Shown one piece after another: positions 9,583 through 19,462 of a stretch of DNA of 64,000 nt. A model generated the notes under the pieces. It searched no databases. It had not been told where the DNA came from and worked only from the letters and a program-made list of their open reading frames with translations. Numbering within the stretch: the first letter of the stretch is position 1; each line of letters opens with the position of its first letter. This stretch comes from Streptococcus sp. HF-1907 (GTDB lineage: Bacteria; Bacillota; Bacilli; Lactobacillales; Streptococcaceae), in contig NZ_JADNQT010000002.1 of the NCBI RefSeq assembly GCF_015594605.1, positions 124,001 to 188,000 of the forward strand. The letters run 5' to 3'. A program made the position numbers and the translations under genes.

Positions 9583-11322
9583 TTAATTCTCCTCCGTCAA
9601 TGATTGATTTTTCAACTGCGATTCCGCAATTTCACGATAAATGGCATTGTTTGCCATCAATTGGTCATGGGTACCACGTCCGACAATCTCACCTTCGTCA
9701 AGCACGATAATCTGGTCAGCATCCATAATGGTTCCGACACGTTGGGCGACGATGAGCACGGTGCTGTCCCCAGTGACTTCTTTCAAACGGGCGCGCAACT
9801 GAGCATCCGTCTTGTAATCCAAGGCAGAGAAGGAATCGTCAAAAATGTAAATATCTGGATTTTTGACCACCGCACGCGCAATAGACAGACGCTGCTTCTG
9901 ACCACCAGACAAATTGCTTCCGCCCTCGGCCAAGTGGGTATCAAACTGCTCCTCACGACTCTCGATAAAGTCCTTGGCTTGCGCAATCTCAGCAGCCTCT
10001 TGTAGTTCTTCCAAGGTCGCGTCCTGCTTACCATATTTTAGATTTTCTTCGATAGTTCCGGTAAATAGCAGAGCTTTTTGCGGAATAAAACCGATTTTCT
10101 GACGAAGTGCCTTAAGATTATAATCCCTGACATCAACGCCGTCCACCAGAATTTTCCCTAAAGTCACATCGTAGAAACGCGGAATAAGGTTGACCAGAGA
10201 AGATTTCCCAGAACCCGTTGAACCAATGAAGGCCACCGTCTGACCAGGCTCAGCAGTGAAAGAAATGTCATGCAAGACTGGACTTTCCGTCTCACCTGGA
10301 TAGGCAAAAGTCACATGGTCAAAGGTCAAATAGCCTTTCTGCTCAGTCTCAGTCACGCCATCTTCATTTTGGTCAATGGAAATCGGCATCTCCATGACTT
10401 CCTGAATCCGACGACTAGACACCGCCATCCGAGGATACATAGTAAAGAGATTGGCAAACATCAAGAATGAGAAGAGAGCATGGAAGCTATACTCGATAAA
10501 GGCAACCAAGTCACCAATCTTGATAGCCCCAGAACCCAACGGTTTCAAGGCAAACCAGACAATCGCCACAATCATGGCAAGGATAATCTGCACAAACAAT
10601 GGTTCCGTCAAACCAGTCAATTTAAAGAGACGATTTGAGGTTTCAGAGTAAGTGCGGTTGGCAGAATCAAAGCGTTCCTCCTGGAAGTCTTCACGGGCGA
10701 AGGCACGAATGACGCGCAAGCCCGTTAAATTTTCACGGACGAACTGATTGAGCTTATCCAAAGTTTTCTGTTGTTTTTCAGACAGTGGTCGGGTCTTGAT
10801 GGCTACATATGCTACCGCCCAGACCAAGAAAGGAATAGCTACCGCTACTACCCAAGCTAGGGATGGGCTGGTCACGAAAATCATGACAATACTTGACACC
10901 ATCATCAAAGGCGTAATCAAGCCCATCTTCAAAGACTGCTCGGCAAATTGCATCAAGACGAAAGCATCGTTGGTCATCCGTGTCACCAGAGATGACACAC
11001 CAATCTGCTCATACTCATGATGGGAATATTCCTGAAGTTTGTCATACATGTCATTTCGCATGTCACGAATCATAGTCGTTGTCAGGCGACTAGCCCCATA
11101 AGACAAGGTCACCCGTCCGACAATACCAAGTAGTACGGTCACAAACATAACCCCAGCCCAGAAGTAAATGGCAGATTGATAGTTGGCAGTTACCCCCTGG
11201 TCAATCATGCGGGCTAGCGCTGTTGGCATCCCTAAGTTGACGACAACAAAGAGCAAACCTCCAATTAAATCTAACAGTAACCACTTGGGATACCGTTTCA
11301 AATAAGACCAAATATAGGCCAT
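9583..11322 (-). CDS. ABC multidrug exporter subunit A (degenerate Walker B)
   Basis: 579 residues. It has six membrane helices (about residues 15-300), Walker A GSTGSGKSS, signature NLSGGQKQR, and Walker B IYIFDDS with Asp where the catalytic Glu should be. It forms an operon with the 589-residue subunit, stop and start codons being directly adjacent. It resembles the 610-residue exporter subunit at 192-2024, so the window holds two paralogous heterodimeric exporters. No MarR-type gene accompanies this pair. Its upstream region is occupied by the 42-bp repeat array at 11399-11692. Confidence 0.88.
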   Translation of the reverse strand: MAYIWSYLKRYPKWLLLDLIGGLLFVVVNLGMPTALARMIDQGVTANYQSAIYFWAGVMFVTVLLGIVGRVTLSYGASRLTTTMIRDMRNDMYDKLQEYSHHEYEQIGVSSLVTRMTNDAFVLMQFAEQSLKMGLITPLMMVSSIVMIFVTSPSLAWVVAVAIPFLVWAVAYVAIKTRPLSEKQQKTLDKLNQFVRENLTGLRVIRAFAREDFQEERFDSANRTYSETSNRLFKLTGLTEPLFVQIILAMIVAIVWFALKPLGSGAIKIGDLVAFIEYSFHALFSFLMFANLFTMYPRMAVSSRRIQEVMEMPISIDQNEDGVTETEQKGYLTFDHVTFAYPGETESPVLHDISFTAEPGQTVAFIGSTGSGKSSLVNLIPRFYDVTLGKILVDGVDVRDYNLKALRQKIGFIPQKALLFTGTIEENLKYGKQDATLEELQEAAEIAQAKDFIESREEQFDTHLAEGGSNLSGGQKQRLSIARAVVKNPDIYIFDDSFSALDYKTDAQLRARLKEVTGDSTVLIVAQRVGTIMDADQIIVLDEGEIVGRGTHDQLMANNAIYREIAESQLKNQSLTEEN

Positions 11323-11398
11323 CCTTTTCTCCTTTTCTTTTTTCGATAGTTACTTTATTCATTGATTAGTTTAGAAAACGTCAGCTGAGCGGGCAGGG

Positions 11399-11692
11399 GG
11401 CGGTTCTTTTTTTCCGAGAGGCTAGTCGAGGGGGCAGCTGGCAGTTCCTTTTTCTCGGAGAGACCGACTGAGGGCTCGATTGGCGGTTCCTTTCTTACGG
11501 AGAGGCCAGTAGAGGGGGCGATTGGCAGTTCCTTTTTTACGAAGAGACCAATTGAGGGCTCGATTGGCAGTTCCTTTTTTACGAAGAGACCGACTGAGGG
11601 GCGGTTGGCGGTTCCTTTTTTTACGGAGAGGCCAGTAGAGGGGGGCGGTCAGCTTTTTGATTTTTGGCGCAGGACCCAGACGAGGGGGCGAC
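11399..11692. repeat. 42-bp tandem repeat array A (6-7 units)
   Basis: Units begin at 11399, 11440, 11482, 11524, 11566 and 11607, spacing 41, 42, 42, 42 and 41 bp, with a degraded seventh from about 11650. Each starts GGCRGTTCCTTTTTT and carries a GAGAGRCC block and a GAGGG block. Two subtypes differ in GGCAG/GACCGACTG versus GGCGG/GCCAGTAG. Units at 11524 and 11566 are nearly identical. It is noticeably richer in G on the plus strand than its surroundings. A 111-codon GTG frame across it, repeating RKKGTANR, is judged a by-product of the 42-bp (14-codon) period. It lies between the ABC-F terminator and the exporter start. Confidence 0.85.
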
Positions 11693-11731
11693 CGACAGTT
11701 TTCTATTGATTTCCTCTTGTCTCCTAACCCT

Positions 11732-11755
11732 AAAAACGCCAGCCTTTCAGCTGAC
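11732..11755 (-). terminator. terminator of the cca-ABC-F operon
   Basis: GCCAGC (11738-11743) and GCTGAC (11750-11755) form a 6-bp stem with one wobble, followed on the minus strand by TTTTT. It lies about 40 bases past the ABC-F stop. Confidence 0.65.
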
Positions 11756-11792
11756 ACTCTTGATTAAAGGGACTTGTTTCCGCCTATTTTTA

Positions 11793-13661
11793 TTAACTCT
11801 CCAGCTCACTCAAATACTCATAACGCTTGTATTTTTCAAGTAAGTCCTCGTTTTTGGTATCTAGGTCTTGCTGCAAAGCGGCTAGCTGACCGTAGTCGCT
11901 GGCATTGGCTGCCATGTCTGCCTCAATGGTCGAGATAGCTTCCTCCAGCGCAGCAATGTCATCCTCGATGGTCGCCCACTCCTGTTTTTCAAAGTAGGAC
12001 ATGCGCTTTTTCTCGGTTTTTTCTTTAGTAGCCTTTGGCGCTTCCGCTTTCGCGGTCATAGCAGAGCTATTTTCCAAAAAGGCCTTCTCATCCAGGTAAT
12101 CCGTGTAGTTGCCAAAGAACTCTCGCACCCCGCCATTCTCAAAAGCCAGGATTTTGTTGGCTACCTTGTCCAAGAAATAGCGGTCGTGGCTAACCGTGAT
12201 AACCGGCCCACCAAATCCCTGCAAGAAATTCTCAAGAACTGTCAAAGTCGTAATATCCAAGTCATTGGTCGGCTCGTCAAGGAGCAGTACATTAGGCTTT
12301 TTAATCAGAATCTTCAAGAGATAAAGGCGCTTCTTCTCACCACCAGACAATTTTGAAATAAGCGTCCCGTGGGTTGAACGTGGGAAGAGAAATTGCTCCA
12401 AAAGGTCAGTGACGCTGGTTGTGCCGACACTAGTTTTGACCTCATCAGCCACTTCTTGAAGGTAGTTGATGACGCGTTTGGACTCGTCCATGTCCTTGAG
12501 TTGTTGTGAAAAATAACCGACACGAACGGTTTCTCCGACATCAACCTTCCCAGCCGTGGGTTCCAAGTCCCCAACAATCAAGTTAAGGAGAGTTGACTTC
12601 CCAACACCGTTGTCACCAACAATCCCGATGCGGTCCTTGTTCTGGATGAGTAGATTGAAATCAGTCAAAATCTGCTTGTTAGGATAAGCAAAGTCCACGT
12701 TTTCAAAATTGATGACTTTCTTACCGATACGGCTGGTTTCAAAGGTCATTTCAAGGTTGTCAGAACTTGTTGTGTTTTGCAAGTCTGATTTCAAATCTTG
12801 GAAACGATTGATACGAGCTTGTTGTTTGGTAGCACGCGCTTGTGGTTGTGTCCGCATCCAAGCCAACTCTTGTTTGTAGAGTTGCTTTTTCTTATGAAGC
12901 GTTGCCGCATCGCGCTCATCCTGCTCGGCACGCAGACGAACATAATCTTGATAATTCCCTTGGTACTCAACAAGCTTAGCATTGTCCAATTCAAAGATGC
13001 GCGTTGCAATATTATCCAAGAAATAACGGTCGTGGGTGATGAAGAGAACAGTCTTTTTACTATTTTTCAGGAAATTGGTCAGCCAAGCGATGGTGTCAAT
13101 GTCCAAGTGGTTGGTCGGTTCGTCCAATAGTAAGAGGTCCGCATTGTTCAAGAGAACTTGCGCCAGCTGTACACGACGGCGGAGCCCACCCGATAGATTA
13201 CCAACGGTCTGCTGCAAGTCTGAAATCCCCAATTTTGACAAGACCGTCTTGACTTCACTCTCAATGGTCCAAGCATCCAGAGCATCCATTTCAGCCATGA
13301 CCTGCTCCAGACGGGCTTGCTTGGCATCGGAATAATCAGCCATGATAAGCTCGTATTCCTTGATTAAAGCCATTTCTCGGAGGTCAGATGACAAGACCGT
13401 GTCCAAAATAGACTTACTATCATCAAAATCAGGTTCCTGTGTCAAATAGGCAATCTTGTAACCATTGGCTGCTGAAAATGGCGACACATCACCATCAAAC
13501 CCAAGACGACCAGAAATCACGTCCAGCAAGGTTGTCTTCCCAGTTCCATTGACCCCAATAATCCCAATTCTATCTAGGTCATGGATGATAAATGAAATAT
13601 CGCGAAAAACAGTTTTGTCACCGACGGATTTGGTTAATCCTTCAACTAAAAAATCGCTCAT
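11793..13661 (-). CDS. ABC-F family ATPase (Uup/YfmR-like translation factor)
   Basis: 622 residues with two ATPase domains in one chain and no membrane segments. Domain 1: Walker A GVNGTGKTT, signature NLSGGLRRRV. Domain 2: Walker A GDNGVGKST, signature KLSGGEKKRL, Walker B LLLDEPTND. The linker (about 235-300) is rich in basic residues, and the last 80 residues are charged and coiled-coil-like, as in Uup and YfmR. ABC-F proteins act on ribosomes in the cytoplasm. Antibiotic resistance cannot be excluded, but the C-terminal tail and the housekeeping context favour a core translation factor. It starts 1 bp after the cca stop. Confidence 0.88.
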   Translation of the reverse strand: MSDFLVEGLTKSVGDKTVFRDISFIIHDLDRIGIIGVNGTGKTTLLDVISGRLGFDGDVSPFSAANGYKIAYLTQEPDFDDSKSILDTVLSSDLREMALIKEYELIMADYSDAKQARLEQVMAEMDALDAWTIESEVKTVLSKLGISDLQQTVGNLSGGLRRRVQLAQVLLNNADLLLLDEPTNHLDIDTIAWLTNFLKNSKKTVLFITHDRYFLDNIATRIFELDNAKLVEYQGNYQDYVRLRAEQDERDAATLHKKKQLYKQELAWMRTQPQARATKQQARINRFQDLKSDLQNTTSSDNLEMTFETSRIGKKVINFENVDFAYPNKQILTDFNLLIQNKDRIGIVGDNGVGKSTLLNLIVGDLEPTAGKVDVGETVRVGYFSQQLKDMDESKRVINYLQEVADEVKTSVGTTSVTDLLEQFLFPRSTHGTLISKLSGGEKKRLYLLKILIKKPNVLLLDEPTNDLDITTLTVLENFLQGFGGPVITVSHDRYFLDKVANKILAFENGGVREFFGNYTDYLDEKAFLENSSAMTAKAEAPKATKEKTEKKRMSYFEKQEWATIEDDIAALEEAISTIEADMAANASDYGQLAALQQDLDTKNEDLLEKYKRYEYLSELES

Positions 13662-13662
13662 A

Positions 13663-14883
13663 CTAGCCTTTCTCTATATCTTCTAAGCAATCCTTGACAA
13701 AGTCAAAAATCGCCTCTTTCTCGTTAGCCAAGTCTCCATAGACAATAGCTCGCTCAACCTGTGACAAGACTTGTCCCATCTGTGGACCTGGTTTAAGCCC
13801 CAGTTCTTTGATGAGCATACCTCCATTGACCACGATTTCATGTTTGTCATGGATGGTCAAGCTCTTATCAAGAACATCAATGCGTTCAAAATCGACCGAC
13901 ATTCCCATAGCCTGACGGAGTTCTTCAGCCCTATAAATCAAGTTTTTTCCAAATTGATAGACCTGTTCTTTGTTCAATTCAGCTGTGAGGCGGTTCTTGA
14001 AGATAGTCACAATATGTTCCACATCCTTTTGAAAATGGGTTGAGGTTTTCCATTTTTTTAGGAATGATTTAACATTTGACTCTTCCAAGGTCAGTATCAG
14101 CGCAGCCCATGCTTGCTCAGAACTCGTGAAACAAAAGTCAGCTGCAAAATCATCTAGCAAGCTCTGCAATTTTTCCTGAGAATCAGTCAAACAAGGCAAA
14201 TAGTTATAGGCTTGTGAAGCAATAAAAGCCTCCATCCCCTTGCGCCAAAAAGGGGCCATTAGCAGCTTGTCAAATTCAATGAAAGAGCGCTCCACAGAAA
14301 TTTTCTCCAAGAGAGGGGCGTGCGCCTTCATGGCTTCAAAAGTCGCCTCCTCAATCTCAAAATCAAGGCTGGCAGCAAAACGCAGGCCTCGCATGATGCG
14401 CAGAGCATCCTCATTGAAACGCTCACCGGCTACACCAACTGCACGAAGAAGATGATTATCTAGGTCCTCCAAGCCATGAAAAAGGTCAACGATTTCCCCT
14501 TCTTCATTCAAAGCGAAAGCATTGACCGTAAAATCACGGCGCTTCAAATCTTCTTCAAGAGAGCGCACAAAATTCACTTGGCTAGGACGACGGTAGTCAA
14601 CGTAAACGTCTTCTGTACGGAAAGTCGTGATTTCATACTCTTCATTATTTTCTAAAACCAGCACCGTACCATGCTCAATACCGATATCAATGGTGCGGTT
14701 AAAAATCTGCTTGGTTTCTTCTGGATAGGATGACGTGGCAATGTCAACATCGTGGATAGGGTGTCCCAACAAAACATCGCGGACGCTCCCTCCCACAAAG
14801 TATGCCTCATAACCTGCTTCTCTAATCTTCTTTAATATTGGCAAAGCCTTCTGAAATTCAGAAGGCAGATTGTTTAATCTCAT
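13663..14883 (-). CDS. cca: CCA-adding tRNA nucleotidyltransferase
   Basis: 406 residues. It adds or repairs the 3' CCA of tRNAs. The class II nucleotidyltransferase head is clear: [25 protein letters not shown] motif with the two metal-binding Asp, then RRDFTVNA and the flexible-loop region [13 protein letters not shown]. This fits the tRNAs seen nearby, whose CCA is not encoded. The start overlaps the dapB stop by 4 bp (ATGA), so translation is coupled. Confidence 0.95.
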   Translation of the reverse strand: MRLNNLPSEFQKALPILKKIREAGYEAYFVGGSVRDVLLGHPIHDVDIATSSYPEETKQIFNRTIDIGIEHGTVLVLENNEEYEITTFRTEDVYVDYRRPSQVNFVRSLEEDLKRRDFTVNAFALNEEGEIVDLFHGLEDLDNHLLRAVGVAGERFNEDALRIMRGLRFAASLDFEIEEATFEAMKAHAPLLEKISVERSFIEFDKLLMAPFWRKGMEAFIASQAYNYLPCLTDSQEKLQSLLDDFAADFCFTSSEQAWAALILTLEESNVKSFLKKWKTSTHFQKDVEHIVTIFKNRLTAELNKEQVYQFGKNLIYRAEELRQAMGMSVDFERIDVLDKSLTIHDKHEIVVNGGMLIKELGLKPGPQMGQVLSQVERAIVYGDLANEKEAIFDFVKDCLEDIEKG

Positions 14884-15647
14884 AGTAATTTTTCCAAACC
14901 ATAAACGAGCTGGTCTCGTTTGACAACTTCTTTAATTCCTAGATTGACACCACGCATGAATGACACGCGGTCGTATGAATCATGGCGGAGCGTCAACCCT
15001 TCACCCTGTGCTCCAAAGATAACTTCTTGGTGGGCAACCAATCCCGGTAAGCGAACGCTATGGATGCGGAAACCGTCAAATTCAGCCCCGCGAGCTCCGT
15101 TAATAAGTTCTTTCTCATCTGCTGCGCCCTGAACCTTATGCTCACGCACCTCACGAATCAATTCAGCGGTTTTAATAGCTGTACCACTCGGTGCATCTTT
15201 TTTCTTGTCATGGTGCAATTCGATGATTTCTAAATCCGGGAAGTATTTTGAAGCCTTAGCTGCAAATTCCATCAACAGAATGGCTCCGATGGCGAAGTTA
15301 GGAGCAATCAAGCCACCCAAACTCTTTTCATCAGATAAAGCAATCAATTCTATGATTTGTTCTTCTGTAAAACCAGTCGTTCCAACCACAGGAGCGAAGC
15401 CATTTTCCAAAGCAAAACGAGTATTTTCATAAGCTACTGCTGGCATGGTGAAATCAACCCAAACATCAGCATCAAAGCCAACCAAATCTTCTTTTTGATT
15501 GAAGACAGGCACGCCGTCCACATCTTTTTCAGTAGCAAATGGATCAAGAAGCGCAGCAACTTCAAGGTCGCTATCACCCTTTACCATATCAAGGGCTGTT
15601 GAGCCCATACGTCCTTTAAATCCTGCAATAATAACCTTAATACTCAT
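14880..15647 (-). CDS. dapB: 4-hydroxy-tetrahydrodipicolinate reductase
   Basis: 255 residues. Reduces tetrahydrodipicolinate precursor in the lysine/diaminopimelate pathway using NAD(P)H. Seen: N-terminal nucleotide loop GFKGRMGS, the catalytic motif [14 protein letters not shown], and [19 protein letters not shown]. The second His and Lys of the motif are the expected catalytic residues. It is in an operon between the degV gene (22-bp gap) and cca (4-bp overlap). Confidence 0.95.
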   Translation of the reverse strand: MSIKVIIAGFKGRMGSTALDMVKGDSDLEVAALLDPFATEKDVDGVPVFNQKEDLVGFDADVWVDFTMPAVAYENTRFALENGFAPVVGTTGFTEEQIIELIALSDEKSLGGLIAPNFAIGAILLMEFAAKASKYFPDLEIIELHHDKKKDAPSGTAIKTAELIREVREHKVQGAADEKELINGARGAEFDGFRIHSVRLPGLVAHQEVIFGAQGEGLTLRHDSYDRVSFMRGVNLGIKEVVKRDQLVYGLEKLL

Positions 15648-15669
15648 CCTATACTCCTTTGATTCCTAA

Positions 15670-16521
15670 CTAGTCTCGTGGGGTAATGCCAAAGGCAACC
15701 GCTCCTGCTCCCAGGTGAGTAGCGATGACACCACCAAATGGCACGATGGTCAAATCTTCCTCAGGATAGCCTGACTCTACAAGTAAATTGTAAAACTGGT
15801 CTGCTTTTTCCTGAGCGCGCGAATGAATGACAGCAATCTCATAACGACCATCTGAAGTCACTTCTTCCAAAATGGTAATCAAACGCTTGATAGCCTTCTT
15901 CTCTGTACGAATTTTCTCGTAAACAACGATTTTTCCTTCTTCATCAAAACGAAGAATTGGCTTGATGCTCAGCAGATTGCCAAGCAAGGCAGAGCCATTT
16001 GAAAGACGCCCGCCCTTAACCAAGTGATTAAGATCGTCAACCATGATGAAAGCTGTAATTTTATCAATCTGCTCTTGAAGTTTTGTAACAATAGTTTCAA
16101 AATCCATGCCAGCTTCTGACCATATCAAGGCATTGCGAACAAGATTTCCTTGGGGTGCAGAGGTGATTTTTGTATCTGGGAAAGCAATGGTCAAATCTTG
16201 ATGTTCGTCAACTAAAAATTGAATATTTGACCAAAAGCCTGAGATACCTGACGACAAGAACAGACCAATAACATGGCTATAACCTTCTGATTTTAGTCTT
16301 ATCAAGAGATCATCCAAAGCCGCTAAGATCGGTTGGCTAGTTTTTGGAAGCTCTGCTGAGGCTGCCATTTTATCGTAAAACTCATCAATAGTCAGGTTTT
16401 GACCTTCCACATAAGTTTGACCATCGATAGCGATAGGAATATCTAAAATATATAAATCATCCCTAGCAATCAGCTCATCTGATAAAGCTGCCGAGGTGTC
16501 CGTAATAACTGCTAACTTCAT
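15670..16521 (-). CDS. DegV-family fatty-acid-binding protein
   Basis: 283 residues. N-terminal KLAVITDTSAALS, KTSQP near residue 75 and the Gly-rich C-terminal GGVIATHLGAGAVAFG are DegV hallmarks. Members bind a fatty acid and some act as FakB subunits of fatty acid kinase; which lipid is bound here is unknown. Its ATG overlaps the upstream stop by one base (TAATG), so the two are coupled. Confidence 0.88.
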   Translation of the reverse strand: MKLAVITDTSAALSDELIARDDLYILDIPIAIDGQTYVEGQNLTIDEFYDKMAASAELPKTSQPILAALDDLLIRLKSEGYSHVIGLFLSSGISGFWSNIQFLVDEHQDLTIAFPDTKITSAPQGNLVRNALIWSEAGMDFETIVTKLQEQIDKITAFIMVDDLNHLVKGGRLSNGSALLGNLLSIKPILRFDEEGKIVVYEKIRTEKKAIKRLITILEEVTSDGRYEIAVIHSRAQEKADQFYNLLVESGYPEEDLTIVPFGGVIATHLGAGAVAFGITPRD

Positions 16522-16907
16522 TAACTATTAAACTCCAATGTAATTCCTGGACGATCCAAAGCAATTTCTGTTACTTCAAAAGTCAAGCGTTTGACAATCT
16601 GAAGCAAGGGTGCTGCCAAATTTTCGATTTCTTCTTGGCTAAATTCGCTTGGTTCGTTAATGAGACGATCTTGAACGTGAACCAATTGCGACACCACACC
16701 ACTGATCACAAACTCGTCACGCACAACGATAAATTGAAGTACTGCAACGATACTGGTTACTTTATTAACCGTATCCTTATTTGATAATTGGAAAGTCACT
16801 TCAAAATTTGTTTCCGGCGTTCCGTTTTCTTTTTCCCACTCTAGATTACGAGCGTTGTAATGATATTGGTTGACGAATTCTTGTTCGCGTAGGACTTCCA
16901 TTTTCAT
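16521..16907 (-). CDS. DUF1149 family protein
   Basis: 128 residues, soluble and acidic, starting MKMEVLREQEFVNQYHYN. Small conserved lactobacillales family of unknown function, resembling SecB-like folds by general pattern (inference). It is the first gene of the DUF1149-degV-dapB-cca-ABC-F operon. A TGGTATAAT extended -10 lies about 27 bases upstream, around 16934-16942. Confidence 0.8.
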   Translation of the reverse strand: MKMEVLREQEFVNQYHYNARNLEWEKENGTPETNFEVTFQLSNKDTVNKVTSIVAVLQFIVVRDEFVISGVVSQLVHVQDRLINEPSEFSQEEIENLAAPLLQIVKRLTFEVTEIALDRPGITLEFNS

Positions 16908-16970
16908 TTCTCCTTGATAGACATTTTAGGGCTATTATACCACAATTTTAAGCATTATTAAAGAACCTGG

Positions 16971-17502
16971 CTAGCCCAATTTTTTCTTGGGATGTTTGTC
17001 AATAACTGCTTGATTATTGGCTAGAGCTAGCCGTCCTTTGTCTGTGAGTTTGATACCTCGTAAGCTGAAGTAAGTTCCTAATTTTTCCTCTGAAAAATGC
17101 TGCGCTAGGGCTTCGTCAACATCTGCTCGCTTCATTTTTGATAGACCTTTGACACCCTTTTCTTTCAAGAACACCTTTAAAAGCTGCGCTGACAAATGGT
17201 CAAGGGATTTCAAAAGCTCTCTCAATCACAGCACGACCACCTGCAATCAAGTCGTTAAGTGCAGCTCTGCCATTGACACCGTAGGTGTACTCAAAATACT
17301 TTGAAAAAGTCGTCTCAGTCGTAAAAGTCCCAAAATTGATACGCCACAAGAGGATGATGTGACCAGGTAAAAGCCCTTCGGCTGTCCGCACCATATTGCG
17401 CTTAGGAACAGGCTTGGTAAAGTTAGTCTCAGCCAAGTCACATCCGGGTGAAATGCAGGGTATTTTAGGATAATCTGCGTAAAGTTCTTGAATTGTTTTC
17501 AT
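16971..17502 (-). pseudogene. frameshifted small gene, SAP-domain-like C-terminus
   Basis: The first frame (17502-17200) gives 100 residues ending AVIERAFEIP. The second (to 16971) continues ELLKSLDHLSAQLLKVFLK to the stop. The break is at a GAGAGAG run near 17215: one extra GA dinucleotide would restore a single frame of about 178 residues. The C-terminal part (KVFLKEKGVKGLSKMKRADV) looks like a SAP-type helix-extension-helix. Function unknown. It could be a pseudogene or a dinucleotide-repeat switch. Confidence 0.65.
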
Positions 17503-17550
17503 GGTTCTATTTTAACAAAAATGGGAGCATCGAAAAAGTTTGAGGCTCAA

Positions 17551-17585
17551 TAAAAAAACTAGGCTGTGCTGTGCACGAAACCTAG
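17551..17585 (-). terminator. terminator downstream of the truncated dxs
   Basis: CTAGG (17559-17563) and CCTAG (17581-17585) close a hairpin with an inner GTGC/GCAC pairing, followed by seven Ts on the minus strand. Confidence 0.75.
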
Positions 17586-17650
17586 ATCTAATCTTATTTA
17601 TAAATAATTTTAAAAATATTAGTCACAATATTATCCACGGTTAAACCGTT

Positions 17651-18861
17651 TTATGCCATCAGTTCTTGGTGGTCATATCGGTCGTGGAAAGCTTTGTCGA
17701 TGCCGTAGTTTTTCACTTTGAGGTTTGAATCACCAAGATAGCTAGCAATGGTTTGACCATAGCCACCTTCAAGCAATCCGTCTTCAAGGGTTACAACAAG
17801 TTTGTGGTTGGCTTTCAGTGAATCGAGCAATTCAGTATCAAGACCAGTAATGAATTTTGGATTGACTAGCGTTGCTGTGATATTGTATTTTTCTTGCAAT
17901 TCTTTGGCTACTGCTTCAGTAAGACTGAAGAAATTACCAAGCCCAAAGAGGACCACTTCCGAACCTTTTTGAAAGACTTGATTTTTATTGAGTTGAGAAT
18001 AATCTGTTGTGTCTGGGATGCCTGTTTCCTTCAATGGACCAACAGGAACGCGAATAGCTACTGGGTGGTCTTTTTGTTCAATTGCCCAATCCAACATAGC
18101 TAGCTCTTCTTTGTTGGTCGGTGCAAGATAGACAACATTTGGAATGTGACTGAGAAATGGAATATCGAAGAAACCAAGGTGACTTTCATCGTTCATGGCA
18201 TTGACCGAGGCAGAGTGAACGAGAACTGTCACAAGTTGATTGTTAAGCGCAATGTCGTGAGACCATTGGTCGTAAGTCCGTTGCATAAAGGTTGAGGCAA
18301 CAGACCAAACGGGTTTGACACCGTTTTTGGCAAGTCCTGTTGACATGGTGGCTGCCTGTTCTTCAGCAATACCAACATCGACAAATTGTTTACCAGCTTG
18401 TTTGCGCTGTTCCTGATTGAAGAGGAACATTGGCGTTTCAGCGTTTACAACGATAACGGTTGGGTCTTTAGCCATTTTTTCTAACAACAAATCAGCTGCG
18501 ACAGAATTGTAACTTGCTCCAGCATTGCTACCCAAGTATTGACCTGTCTGGGCATCGTAAGGGCCACCCGCATGGAAAGCTTCGCGATTTTCTTCCATAA
18601 AAGGAATGCCGTGACCTTTTTGTGTATGAATGTGCAAAAGAACAGGATGGTCAGCATCTTTGACTTCCTGGAAGAGTGCAATCAAGGTCTCCAGATCATT
18701 TCCTTGCTTCAGATAATGGTAATCAAAACCAAGCGCCTTGAACACATTGTCAGTAGCTTGACCTTTGCTGTTTCGGAGACTGCGAAGAGCTGTATAAATA
18801 CCGCCGTGAGGGTTTACAGCAATGGATTGGTCGTTATCATTAACAATAAATAAAAGCTTGC
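17651..18861 (-). pseudogene. dxs: 5'-truncated 1-deoxy-D-xylulose-5-phosphate synthase
   Basis: The readable frame begins around LLFIVNDNDQSIAVNPHGG near 18850 and runs to the stop at 17651, about 400 residues. The N-terminal third of the usual 580-630-residue enzyme, with the His and GDGA thiamine-diphosphate segment, is missing. Retained: GGHPIxD-type regions are absent, but HTQKGHGI, the transketolase pyrimidine domain (FVDVGIAEEQAATM, with the Glu that activates the cofactor) and the C-terminal domain are intact. The break abuts an IS110 remnant. A downstream ATG could start a 364-residue fragment, but it would lack half the active site. Confidence 0.8.
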
Positions 18862-19462
18862 TACAATGCCTTTTCTAGTACTCGTCCTCGCCAATTCCCC
18901 GCCTTAAGCTTTACGGACAAAACTTTTATTAAGTCGTTTTCGATAAGATATGCTAATCCTAATTGCATATTATCTATCTGCGTTGTAGAAGTTCACAAAA
19001 ATTACAGCATGCTCAATCTTATCAAGATTAACTTCAGTACCTGGCGTTGGTAAAGTTTACGCTGCAGGGATTATCGCTGAAATCGGACAGACTGAACGCT
19101 TTAAAGACCATCCTCAAGTCGCTAAATATACGGGCTTGAATTGGAAAACAGAAGCAATCTGGGAACACTAATTCTCAAAATACTGACCTTGTCAAACGAG
19201 GCAATCGCTATCTCTGTTATTACTTAGTTGAAGCCGCCAACTCGGTGAGACGCTATGATAGCGAGTATCAAGACTTTTACAAGAAGAAGTATCAAGATCA
19301 ACACAAACGAGCATCGTCTTAACCGTTAGAAAATTCGTGCGTCTGGTGGATGTGCTACTATGCAACCGCCAACTCTATACGCCACCAAGGAGGTTTATGG
19401 AAGATAAGTGATTATCTGCACAAATCCTTGGATGAGCTAGTGAAAAAAGCGATTTTCACTAG
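18862..19462 (+). mobile_element. decayed IS110-family transposase remnant
   Basis: Only the C-terminal transposase part is recognisable, in three frames. 19031-19171 reads TSVPGVGKVYAAGIIAEIG, continuing to YTGLNWKTEAIW. 19179-19322 reads NTDLVKRGNRYLCYYLVEAA. 19325-19411 reads VRKFVRLVDVLL. These match the helix-hairpin-helix-containing C-terminus of IS110/IS116-type transposases. At least two frameshifts separate the pieces. A hairpin (19437-19462, 10-bp stem CTAGTGAAAA/TTTTCACTAG) lies at the 3' side. 18862-19030 shows no recognisable gene. The element presumably removed the 5' part of dxs. Confidence 0.75.

Noticed and set aside
7813..11322. Naming the second ABC pair patAB or satAB outright
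   Set aside because: Lengths and motifs fit several streptococcal exporter pairs; orthology cannot be settled without alignment.
11422..11757. A 111-codon GTG frame with RKKGTANR repeats
   Set aside because: It starts inside the ABC-F terminator, has no ribosome site, and its repeats follow from the 42-bp DNA period. Kept as a DNA repeat, not a gene.
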